From Coriobacterium glomerans PW2 (GTDB lineage Bacteria; Actinomycetota; Coriobacteriia; Coriobacteriales; Coriobacteriaceae), in contig NC_015389.1 in NCBI RefSeq assembly GCF_000195315.1, positions 496,001-560,000 of the forward strand: 64,000 bases of DNA. Direction: 5' to 3'. Numbering within the stretch: position 1 is the first letter of the stretch; each line of letters opens with the position of its first letter. Made by a program: the position numbers and the translations under genes. Below are positions 52,745 through 60,337 of this stretch, piece after piece. The notes beneath the pieces were generated by a model, which worked only from the letters and a program-made list of their open reading frames with translations, did no database searches and had not been told where the DNA came from.

Positions 52745-54280
52745 ATGGCGAAGCGGCGAAAAGGTAGGTTGTTTGCATCGATCATCGCCGCGCTGGTGTT
52801 TTTCGTCGGCGTCGGGTGCATCCTCTACCCCTATGTCAGCGATTGGTATCAGAAGTATCTACAATCGAAGGTCATCCGCAACCAGCAGGAGATCATTCAA
52901 GAGAAGGACAGATCGAGCCTCGAGGATGAGCTGCAGCAGTGCATCGACTACAACGCGCGGCTGCTGGACAATCGCACAGTCCTCACCGACCCGTTCGATC
53001 CCAACAACCAGCCCGTTACCGCGCGCGAGTACTCCGAGAGACTCAATCTCGCCGGCGACGGCGTCATGGGCGACATCGTCATCCCCAAGATCAAGGTCAA
53101 GCTGCCGATATATCACAGCACGACAGAAGATGTTCTGCAAAGGGGAGCCGGACACCTCGAGGGGACATCGCTTCCGGTGGGGGGCAAGAGCACCCACGCT
53201 GTGATCGCCGGACACAACGGTCTGCCCTCGGTGAAGATCTTCGATGATATCGGCAAGCTGAAGGTCGGCGACTACTTCGTCATACAGGTTCTCGGGGAGG
53301 ATCACGCCTATTCCGTCACATCCACCGAGGTCGTTCTGCCGGAGGAGACGAACAGTCTGGTCATAGAACATGGGCAGGATTTGGTCACGCTCGTGACCTG
53401 CACGCCCTACGGGGTCAACACGCACCGGCTTCTTGTTCACGCCAAGCGCACCGAGCTGCCGGATACCTGGTTGAATCGGGACAGCAAGAACACCGACTTC
53501 ATTCCCACGAGTCCGAAGGACATCCCGCTTTGGGTCTACACGATCGGCGGCTTGGGAATCGCGGGCCTCATTTTCTCGATCTATCTCATCCTCAAGCGCC
53601 GCAAGAGGCGCAAGCGCATGCAGGCGCAGGCTATCGATGCCGCTGAGACCGCCGCGCAGATCGCAAATCTCACCGGCATCAAATCGCCGCCGAAGCCGGC
53701 GAACGCGCGGTCTGCGCCGCAGCGTCTGAGCCGGCGAGAGCTTTCAGCGCTTCAGGAGCACGCGAGACGGCGGGAGCGCGCGAGCCGTCGGCATCGGGCG
53801 TCTCGATTGGATTCGTCGCGCGCACCCGGCGCCGATTTCACAGGGCGCCTCGACGCCGAGGCACCCGGCGCTGTCCCCGTTCTGTCGAAAAGCTCTGTGC
53901 GACCGTCGCACAGAGCCCCCGCCGGTTCTCCAGCGCCGGCTGCGGACGTGACCGCATCCATGGCACCCAAGCGCAAGCGCAAGGCGGCTCCTCTTCAGAG
54001 CTCCAGCGATCTCAAGGGCTTCAACAAGCTGATCGAGGAGCTCGCGTTCGAGGATGCGCGGGCAGAGAAGACGGCGAAGAAGAAGCGCAAGCAGGACAAG
54101 GTCAAGAAGGGCTCCAAGGCGCAGAAGGCCGCCAAGCGCGAGAAGGAATCGAAATCAAACCGCGATTCGAAGCGTCATCACGATTCCAAGCGTGATCGCG
54201 ATGCCAAGGCGGACCGCACCTCCAAGAGCGGCAAGTCCGCGAAGACGAAGAAGGGCTCCAAGAGAAAGAAGCGGGCGTAG
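52745..54280 (+). CDS. Class C sortase with long basic tail
   Basis: 511 residues. The N-terminal TM helix is ASIIAALVFFVGVGCILYPYV. The sortase barrel follows: MGDIVIPKIKVKLPIYHST, catalytic His ~157 in VIAGHNG, catalytic Cys ~219 in TLVTCTPYG, and the Arg in THRLLVHAKR. A second TM helix (GGLGIAGLIFSIYLIL) gives class C topology. Unusually, ~220 further residues follow on the cytoplasmic side, mostly Lys/Arg/Ser/Ala-rich (RRKRRKRM, KKKRKQDK and similar) with no domain. ATG 52745 follows AGGGGAAG. It is the likely pilus sortase for the adjacent LPTTG pilin. Confidence 0.94.
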   Translation: MAKRRKGRLFASIIAALVFFVGVGCILYPYVSDWYQKYLQSKVIRNQQEIIQEKDRSSLEDELQQCIDYNARLLDNRTVLTDPFDPNNQPVTAREYSERLNLAGDGVMGDIVIPKIKVKLPIYHSTTEDVLQRGAGHLEGTSLPVGGKSTHAVIAGHNGLPSVKIFDDIGKLKVGDYFVIQVLGEDHAYSVTSTEVVLPEETNSLVIEHGQDLVTLVTCTPYGVNTHRLLVHAKRTELPDTWLNRDSKNTDFIPTSPKDIPLWVYTIGGLGIAGLIFSIYLILKRRKRRKRMQAQAIDAAETAAQIANLTGIKSPPKPANARSAPQRLSRRELSALQEHARRRERASRRHRASRLDSSRAPGADFTGRLDAEAPGAVPVLSKSSVRPSHRAPAGSPAPAADVTASMAPKRKRKAAPLQSSSDLKGFNKLIEELAFEDARAEKTAKKKRKQDKVKKGSKAQKAAKREKESKSNRDSKRHHDSKRDRDAKADRTSKSGKSAKTKKGSKRKKRA

Positions 54281-54357
54281 CCGCCGGCGCCTCTTGCTGC
54301 GAAGCCCTTCTTCTTCGCGTGCCGCAAACGCTCGCGCACGCGCTGTGTCTGACTCGC

Positions 54358-55065
54358 TCAGACCAAGCGGACGATCTTTGTGCCGTGCAGCTCGCGTACG
54401 CCGAGTGCCGATGCGACGTCTTCAACGTTCTTGTAGGTTATGCCGCCGCCGGGCATGATCTCGATCCGAGGTCTTGCGTTTTCGATGAGCTGGGCGAGCC
54501 GGGGAAGGTTGTCCTCGATCGGGGTTCCCGCGGGCCCACCATGAGTGAGGATGCGATCGACACCGAAATCCGCCAGGATCTCCAGAGCGGCGATCTGTTT
54601 GTCCTCGGCTATATAGTCAAAAGCCATATGAAATGTGACCTGTACGGGAATGACATGAGGATCGGCCGACAGAGCAGACAGATTGGTCCAGGGCCTGTTC
54701 CGTGCCGCGCGCATGAGCAGCTCGAGCTGCTCGTAATTGATCTCGAGGCCGCCTTCGGGTGCTTGCTGCAAACAACCGATGACCACGCCGTTCGTACCGA
54801 GAGCGCGAGCCACTGAGATGTCTTGCAACATGATTTCAAGCTCAGAGCGGGAGTACACGAAGCCACCCCCGCGCGGGCGGATCATCGTCATAAGGGTGAC
54901 CCTGCGCCTCTCCGCGAAGTCGACAGCTGCTTTTATCGTGCCGTAGCTTGGGGTGGTTCCGCCTACGGACAGATTGTCGCACAGCTCGATGCGCCGTGCC
55001 CCTGCCATCACCGCCTCTGGTACATCGAGCATGTTCTCCGTGCAATACTCCTTGAGCAGGTCCAT
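54358..55065 (-). CDS. cutC: Copper homeostasis protein CutC-like
   Basis: 235-residue TIM-barrel protein. The visible blocks are AGARRIELCDNLSVGGTTPSYG, MIRPRGGGFVYS, GVVIGCLQQAPEGGLE, VTFHMAFDYI and RILTHGGPAGTPIED with MPGGGI near the end, all typical of CutC. Once tied to copper tolerance, its biochemical activity remains unsettled. It is placed beside a copper ATPase module on the other strand, but separated by repeat DNA. ATG 55065 is chosen because the GGAGG ribosome-binding site abuts the upstream ATG 55071 and fits the second. Confidence 0.9.
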   Translation of the reverse strand: MDLLKEYCTENMLDVPEAVMAGARRIELCDNLSVGGTTPSYGTIKAAVDFAERRRVTLMTMIRPRGGGFVYSRSELEIMLQDISVARALGTNGVVIGCLQQAPEGGLEINYEQLELLMRAARNRPWTNLSALSADPHVIPVQVTFHMAFDYIAEDKQIAALEILADFGVDRILTHGGPAGTPIEDNLPRLAQLIENARPRIEIMPGGGITYKNVEDVASALGVRELHGTKIVRLV

Positions 55066-55181
55066 GATCATCCTCCGTTTCGAGAGATCGCGCTTGAAAG
55101 CGCAGCGCGTGCATTGATTCTAACCCAAGTGAGCTGGGCTGCGCGTTATGCCAGCGGCCCGGCCGTGGTGGCGCTTTGTGC

Positions 55182-55299
55182 GCGGCCGGGCTGCGGCCGG
55201 GCGGATTGAGTGCGGCCGGGCTGCAACACTGCAGTTGCCGGCGGCCGGGCTGCGGCCGGGCGGATTGTGTGCGGCCGGGCTGCGAAAGCGCGGCTGGCG
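55182..55299. repeat. 59-nt GC-rich tandem repeat (2 copies)
   Basis: Two copies of a unit beginning GCGGCCGGGCTGCGGCCGGG, at 55182 and 55241 (period 59), each with a GGCGGATTG(A/T)GTGCGGCC core. It lies in a ~480-base gene-free stretch between cutC and the copper module and directly precedes the palindromic element. Confidence 0.75.
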
Positions 55300-55350
55300 G
55301 CCGTGGCGGCGCGCGCGACTGCGGTGGCGTTGCCAGCGGCCGACTCACAG

Positions 55351-55413
55351 CCGCGCGCTTTTTGACTGCAATCAGGGGGTTATTCAGCAGTATTCTAGTC
55401 AAAAACCGCGCTT
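55351..55413. repeat. Palindromic repeat element, copy A
   Basis: A 62-63-bp element with near-inverted ends: GCGCGCTTTTTGAC on the left and GTCAAAAACCGCGC on the right (14-nt arms, one mismatch). Between them are CAATCAGGGGGTTA and AGTATTCTA. The same element recurs at 59797-59859. It is followed by C-rich, G-poor low-complexity DNA to ~55520. Confidence 0.85.
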
Positions 55414-55547
55414 CTGTCGCGCTTCGCGCCCGCACCCGCCCGCCCCCTCCGCGTCCGCGCGTGCGGCCGCGCCTCGGCCGCGCCCGCTCGCCTTCGCCCG
55501 CCCGCCCGCACCCGCACCCGCGCATGATGCGGTCGCAGCTGGGTATC

Positions 55548-56111
55548 ATGTCCAGTGATCGAGACATCAGGTTCTTGCAACCGCGACATGAAATGAGGCG
55601 CATTTTGACAGAGCACGAGAGAAAGACGGCAGACGGGCTTTCGGCCCCGCTCGATGAGAAAACGGCGCGCACGCTCGCGCACTGCATGATTGCGATTCTG
55701 GCGGCCGCGCTGCTTCACGACGCCGATCACATTCGCCAAGCCATCAACTGGGGCTATATCATCCCACTTTCCGTTTGGGGTGTGAATCTCACGGTGTACG
55801 TGCTGCCTGCGATCGCGATCTTCCTGATCAAGATGAGGAGGATCTCGGCTGGTGTCGTCACGACGATAGCCGGTCTGTATATCACGGTTTCGTTTCTGAT
55901 GCTTCACCTGCTGGGCTCGTTCACCGGCGCGTGGGGGGTCTGGAACAACTCCTACCCGGCCCTGATGAAGGGCGTCATGTACGACGGCGTCTGGTTCCAG
56001 GGTGTCGATTGGATCAGCTGGGTCTTTCTCATCGAGGTGCCCATCTTGTGCCTGCCCGCGAGCTTTATCGCGATCCGCGCCTTCATGCGGGCGCGCCGGC
56101 GGAATCTGTAG
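55548..56111 (+). CDS. Membrane protein beside copper ATPase (HDADHIRQ)
   Basis: 187 residues with four or five TM segments. After a soluble N-terminus come CMIAILAAALLHDADHIRQAINWGY, LTVYVLPAIAIFLIKM, VVTTIAGLYITVSFLMLHLLG and FLIEVPILCLPASFIAIRAF. The His/Asp motif HDADHIRQ resembles conserved small membrane proteins of Actinobacteria whose role is unknown. The start is unsure (55524, 55548 or 55593). The copper ATPase gene starts 7 bases after its stop, so a metal role is inferred from context only. Confidence 0.75.
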   Translation: MSSDRDIRFLQPRHEMRRILTEHERKTADGLSAPLDEKTARTLAHCMIAILAAALLHDADHIRQAINWGYIIPLSVWGVNLTVYVLPAIAIFLIKMRRISAGVVTTIAGLYITVSFLMLHLLGSFTGAWGVWNNSYPALMKGVMYDGVWFQGVDWISWVFLIEVPILCLPASFIAIRAFMRARRRNL

Positions 56112-56117
56112 ACGGAC

Positions 56118-58460
56118 ATGCGAGAGTTCGCACTTCGCGTCGCGGGCATGGACTGTCCGGCGTGCGCTCGACAGCTTGAGCGGGTGCTGATGCGCTCGAA
56201 CGATGTCCTCGGCGCCACCGGTAGCTACGCCGGGGGCACCGCTTCGGTCACCTGCGAGGACACGGTCGATCTCGCGCGCATCGAGTCATCCGTCCGGCGT
56301 TGCGGCTTCTCTTTGCCGCGCGAGCGCGTCACGATCGAGTGCGGGGCCTCGCCAGCCGGCCGGACCACCGCACTCGAGCGGCTGACAGCCGATTTGCGCG
56401 AGGTGTTCGGCGTAGCGTCCGTCCAGCGCGATCACGATCGAATCGACGTGGAGCTCTGGCCGGTCGGCGTGCGCGCCGCCGAGTTGCTCGCCTGCGCGCG
56501 CGCAGGCGGCATCGAGGCGCGAATCACCGCGTGGGACGCCCGCGAGCAGGAGGCGGCTCAAGACGCGCAGATCTCAGAGCTCAAACGACTCGTCGTCGCC
56601 GCCGTGCTCACCGCACCGCTCATGTGGAACCCCGCTCCTTGGATTCAGCTCGCTTTGGCCACCGCTGTCGAGTTCGGTCCGGGGCGCGTGTTCTGGCGCG
56701 GCGCATGGCGCTCGCTTCTCGCGGGGCATCTCGGCATGGATGTCCTGGTGGTGATTTCCACGCTGAGCGTCTACGCGCACAGCGCTTGGATCTCGCTGAC
56801 CGCCGTCTCCGACATACAGCTGTATTTCATGTCGCAATGCCTGCTGGTGACCCTTATTTTGTTCGGACGCTATCTGGAGGGCATCGCGCGCGGCGAGACC
56901 ATGCGCTCGCTGCGCGCGCTTATCACGCTGCAGCCCCGCAGGGCGTTCGTCGAGCGCGCGGGCGGGCCCCGTGAGGTCGATGTCGATGAGCTCGTTGCGG
57001 GCGACGAGCTCATCGTGCGCAGCGGAGAGCGCATCGCCGCCGACGGAATCGTGCTGGCCGGCGAGCTCGTGGTCGATGAGTCCATGCTCACCGGTGAGAG
57101 CGCACCACAAGTTCGGCGGGCATCAGATGAGGTGAGCGCCGGTACGCTCAATCGCGCCGGGACGGGGCGCGTTTCGGTGTCCGCTCTCGGTGCTCGATCT
57201 CGCCTCGGGCAGATCATCGAAGCGGTTCAGCGCGCGCAGGCCTCGCGAGCACCGATTCAGGAGCTCGCCGATCGCATCGCGGGGTGGTTCGTCCCGCTCG
57301 TCATCGGCGCGGGAGCGGCGACGTTTGCGGTGTGGTATCTGCTGGCGGCACCCGGCCAGCTGGCCTTGGCTATTCTGGCTGCGTGCGGCGTGCTCATCGT
57401 CGCGTGCCCGTGCGCACTCGGTCTGGCGACGCCCACGTGCGTCATGGTGGGCACCGGGAGGGCGGCCGAGCTGGGAATCCTGTTTCGCGATGCCACGCAG
57501 CTCCAGCGCGCCTGCGAGATCACGCGCATCGTCTTCGACAAGACCGGGACGCTCACCTATGGCGCCCCGGAGGTGAGCGCGGTCATACCGCGGGCGGGAT
57601 TCACTCAGGAGGAGCTGATCGCACTCGCCGCGGCCGCCGAGCGCGACTCGAGCCATCCGTTCGCCGATGCCATCATCAAGCGCGCGGTCGGCTCCGAGCG
57701 GGGTGCCGCCGCGCTGCCTATGCCGGCGAGTGAGTTCGCGGAGCGCGTGGGTCTGGGCGTCGAGGCCACTGTGGCCGGCCATCGTGTCGCCGTGGGCGGT
57801 CGTGCGCTCATGGCCGAGCTGGGCGTCGAGTCGGCGCGCTCCCGGAGCAGCGAGCCGGCGGCTGGCATCCGCTCGCGTGTTCGCGTCATCGTGGACGGGG
57901 TGCTCGCCGGCGAGATACTCATCGCCGACGCCGTTCGCGGCGAGGCGGTGAGCTGCGTGCGCGAGCTTACGGCGATGGGCGTGCGCTGCGTGCTCGCCAC
58001 CGGTGACGAGCGCCGCATCGCAGAGGCCGTCGGGGCATCGATCGGTGTGGCGGAGGTTCGCGCCAATGTGACTCCCGCGGGCAAGGAGGCGCTTGTTCGC
58101 GAGCTCAAAGAGGATGGCGGTCGCGTCGCGGTCGTTGGCGACGGTGTGAACGACGCTCCGGCTCTGGCGGCCGCCGACGTGTCCTTCGCGATGGGCGGCG
58201 GCGTCGATGTTGCAAGGGACGCCGCAGGTATCGTTCTAGTAGGCGGCAGATTGGCCTCGGTGCCGCGTGCGATTCGCCTTTCCGGCCAGGTCATGCGGAC
58301 CGTCCGCGGCAATCTCGCCTGGGCCCTGGCGTACAACGCCGGGTTCGTCCCGCTGGCGGCGGCCGGCGTCGTGAATCCCTCGCTGGCTGCCGCTGCGATG
58401 TCGGTCTCCTCCATCATCGTGCTCATGCGTTCGCTGCGCCTGCGCCGCGCGCGAGCATGA
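56118..58460 (+). CDS. copA: Copper-exporting P1B-type ATPase
   Basis: 780 residues. The N-terminal HMA metal-binding domain has the CxxC motif (AGMDCPACARQL, Cys 13 and 16); a second, degenerate HMA-like segment lacks the cysteines. Eight TM helices surround CPC (Cys 430 and 432, ACPCALGLATP), the Cu+ signature of the P1B-1 class. The phosphorylation Asp is ~474 in DKTGTLT; the HP motif is SSHPFADA and the hinge GDGVNDAPALAAADVS. The C-terminal helices hold YNAGFVPLAAAG and MSVSSIIV, the other Cu+-site residues of this class. It exports Cu+ from the cytoplasm. It overlaps in context with a downstream HMA fusion gene starting 2 bases after its stop. Confidence 0.95.
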   Translation: MREFALRVAGMDCPACARQLERVLMRSNDVLGATGSYAGGTASVTCEDTVDLARIESSVRRCGFSLPRERVTIECGASPAGRTTALERLTADLREVFGVASVQRDHDRIDVELWPVGVRAAELLACARAGGIEARITAWDAREQEAAQDAQISELKRLVVAAVLTAPLMWNPAPWIQLALATAVEFGPGRVFWRGAWRSLLAGHLGMDVLVVISTLSVYAHSAWISLTAVSDIQLYFMSQCLLVTLILFGRYLEGIARGETMRSLRALITLQPRRAFVERAGGPREVDVDELVAGDELIVRSGERIAADGIVLAGELVVDESMLTGESAPQVRRASDEVSAGTLNRAGTGRVSVSALGARSRLGQIIEAVQRAQASRAPIQELADRIAGWFVPLVIGAGAATFAVWYLLAAPGQLALAILAACGVLIVACPCALGLATPTCVMVGTGRAAELGILFRDATQLQRACEITRIVFDKTGTLTYGAPEVSAVIPRAGFTQEELIALAAAAERDSSHPFADAIIKRAVGSERGAAALPMPASEFAERVGLGVEATVAGHRVAVGGRALMAELGVESARSRSSEPAAGIRSRVRVIVDGVLAGEILIADAVRGEAVSCVRELTAMGVRCVLATGDERRIAEAVGASIGVAEVRANVTPAGKEALVRELKEDGGRVAVVGDGVNDAPALAAADVSFAMGGGVDVARDAAGIVLVGGRLASVPRAIRLSGQVMRTVRGNLAWALAYNAGFVPLAAAGVVNPSLAAAAMSVSSIIVLMRSLRLRRARA

Positions 58461-58461
58461 G

Positions 58462-59586
58462 ATGGATGCGCGGGCCGCAAAGCTCGATGCCGGATCCGAA
58501 CCGCGTGATGAGGGTCCGGTGAGCGCCATGCTGCCGGCGACGGCGCTTCAGACCGTCACGCTCCGCGTTCGCGGCATGTACTGCCGACGTTGCGAGGACG
58601 TGATCGGCGGAGAGCTCGCGGCGGTGCGCGGAGTGGCCGCCGCCGAGGCGCGATGGATCCGGGGCGCGGTCACGATCCGCTTCGATCCCGCCTTCGTGGA
58701 GGAAGCGGAGCTCGTCCGCCTGCTTGCCGACATCGGCTATCCTCCGGGCAAGGGACTGCATGGCGTCTTCGCCAACGTGCTGAGCGTCGCTGCGATCGCC
58801 GCTGTCGTGCAGGCGTTGGGATTGATCCGACTGCCCGGCATCCCTCACGCGGACCAGGGCTCGTCTCTGGTGTACCTGCTTGCGGTCGGGCTCGCGACGA
58901 GCGCGCACTGCGTCGTCATGTGCGGCGGTCTGATGCTCTCGCAGACTTCGCGAGCGGGAAGGGGTAGCTGGAGGCGCGGGCTGGGTCTGGCTGCGACATA
59001 CAACGCAGGTCGGGTCGCGGCGTGCACGGCGCTCGGCGCCCTCTTCGGCGCATTCGGTGCGGCGCTGTCCTTTTCCGCAATCGAGCGGGGAGGGCTCCAT
59101 GCTCTGACGGGCGCCGCCGTCGCATGCACGGGTCTTGTCATGTGGGGCGTGTTGCCGGGTATCGGCACGTCCCGGAACCGGAGCCCGGCGGCGGATCGCT
59201 CGGATCGCTCGGGTCATGCGTTGCGCTCTCGTCGCGGCATCAAGCTCGGTCGGACTTCGGCGGTGTCACGGCTGCTCGCTCTCGTGCGCGAGCGCTTCGG
59301 TTCGGGCCCGTTCGGTCCGGTCGCGGTCGGCGCGCTCAACGCAATCCTGCCGTGCGGGGCATCCTCGACGATGTGGCTCGTCGCGGCATCCAGCGGCCAG
59401 CCGCTGAGTGGTGCGCTCGCGATGCTCGCATGGGGTCTGGGCACCGTACCGCTCATGTTGGTGCTGGGCGCTCTCGCTCAGGCGTTTCCCAAGCGCGGCG
59501 TCGGCTTCGCTACCAGGGTGAATGTCATCCTCGTGGTCGCCCTCGGCATCCGGATGCTGCTGTCTGGTCTGCGTATGGTCCTCTGA
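58462..59586 (+). CDS. HMA domain fused to UreH/DsbD_2-like membrane protein
   Basis: 374 residues. An N-terminal HMA copper-binding domain (VRGMYCRRCEDVIGGELAAVRGV, CxxC) precedes a polytopic region with GLATSAHCVVMCGGLML, TYNAGRVAACTALGALFGA, ALNAILPCGASSTMWLVAAS and a final helix. These are the hallmarks of UreH/DsbD_2 (CcoH-neighbour, 'sulfite exporter TauE/SafE-like') proteins. Conserved cysteines and histidines within the membrane (HCVVMCGG, LPCGAS) suggest copper handling. ATG 58462 overlaps the end of the ATPase operon context, so the products likely act together in copper export or assembly. Confidence 0.85.
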   Translation: MDARAAKLDAGSEPRDEGPVSAMLPATALQTVTLRVRGMYCRRCEDVIGGELAAVRGVAAAEARWIRGAVTIRFDPAFVEEAELVRLLADIGYPPGKGLHGVFANVLSVAAIAAVVQALGLIRLPGIPHADQGSSLVYLLAVGLATSAHCVVMCGGLMLSQTSRAGRGSWRRGLGLAATYNAGRVAACTALGALFGAFGAALSFSAIERGGLHALTGAAVACTGLVMWGVLPGIGTSRNRSPAADRSDRSGHALRSRRGIKLGRTSAVSRLLALVRERFGSGPFGPVAVGALNAILPCGASSTMWLVAASSGQPLSGALAMLAWGLGTVPLMLVLGALAQAFPKRGVGFATRVNVILVVALGIRMLLSGLRMVL

Positions 59587-59692
59587 GGCGATCGCGCATC
59601 GCCGGATACGTCCTCGCTCCGCGTCCGCCCCGCCCGCTTCTTAGCTGACTCCGCAACTGCGGCGACATCTGCGACCGCGGTGGCGTCGCACA

Positions 59693-59790
59693 CGCCCGTG
59701 GAGGCGTTGGCGGCCGTGGCGGCACGCGCCCGTGGAGGCGTTGGCGGCCGTGGCGGCACGCGCCCGTGGAGGCGTTGGCGGCCGTCCGAC
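59693..59790. repeat. 34-nt GC-rich tandem repeat (3 copies)
   Basis: Three copies of CGCCCGTGGAGGCGTTGGCG plus GCCGTGGCGGCACG, starting at 59693, 59727 and 59761 (period 34). They end directly at copy B of the palindromic element. Confidence 0.85.
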
Positions 59791-59796
59791 CCACAA

Positions 59797-59859
59797 CCGC
59801 GCGCTTTTTGACCACAATCAGGGGGTTACAAAATAGTATTCTAGTCAAAAACCGCGCTT
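59797..59859. repeat. Palindromic repeat element, copy B
   Basis: Same element as 55351-55413: left arm GCGCGCTTTTTGAC, internal CAATCAGGGGGTTA, TAGTATTCTA, right arm GTCAAAAACCGCGC, with differences only in the middle (TTCAGCAG versus CAAAATA). It is again preceded by tandem GC repeats and followed by C-rich DNA. Confidence 0.85.
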
Positions 59860-59879
59860 TTGTTGCCGCACGCCTCAGG

Positions 59880-60180
59880 TGCGCCCCCGTCCCCACCGCC
59901 ACCGCCCGCCGCCGCGCCACCGCCCGCAGCCGCCCGCCCCGCGCCACCGCCACCGCCCCGCCACCGCCTGCTGCCGAGCCTCCGTCCGCGTCCGCCCGCG
60001 GCCACCGCCCTCGCCACCGCCACCGCCCGCCGCCGCGCCACCGCCCGCAGCCGCCCGCCACCGCGCCACCGCCACCGCCACCGCCTGCCACCGCCCGCCG
60101 CCGCCCGCTACTCAGCCGTTCCCGCTCGCGCCCGCCCGCAGCCGCCCGTGGCCGGCTGCGTCGCCCCGTGCCAGCGCCGC
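59880..60180. repeat. C-rich low-complexity tract with 121-nt duplication
   Basis: About 300 bases of almost pure C/G/A with very few T and a strong C excess on this strand (CCACCGCCCGCC-type). A stretch of ~75 bases around 59895-59970 recurs nearly unchanged at 60016-60091, offset 121. The apparent Pro/Arg/Ala-rich frames in it are compositional artefacts. Confidence 0.8.
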
Positions 60181-60337
60181 AGCCGCATGTCATTAAGGTG
60201 AATAGGTACCCGGGCGGCCATCCTATATCGTTATCAGGTCGTATCATGAAGGGACTGCCTGCCGGGTTGAGATCTCGCGCGACTCGTCGTCGCGCGTCTT
60301 GACTGGATCGCAAGACTCGAGCGAAAGGGGTGTCCCG

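Noticed and set aside
55176-55547. N-terminal extension of the small copper-module membrane protein
   Set aside because: It runs through tandem repeats and the palindromic element, so translation from there is implausible.
59766-60302. Proline/arginine-rich frames in the C-rich tract
   Set aside because: Composition-driven; the tract itself is duplicated and has no ribosome-binding site.
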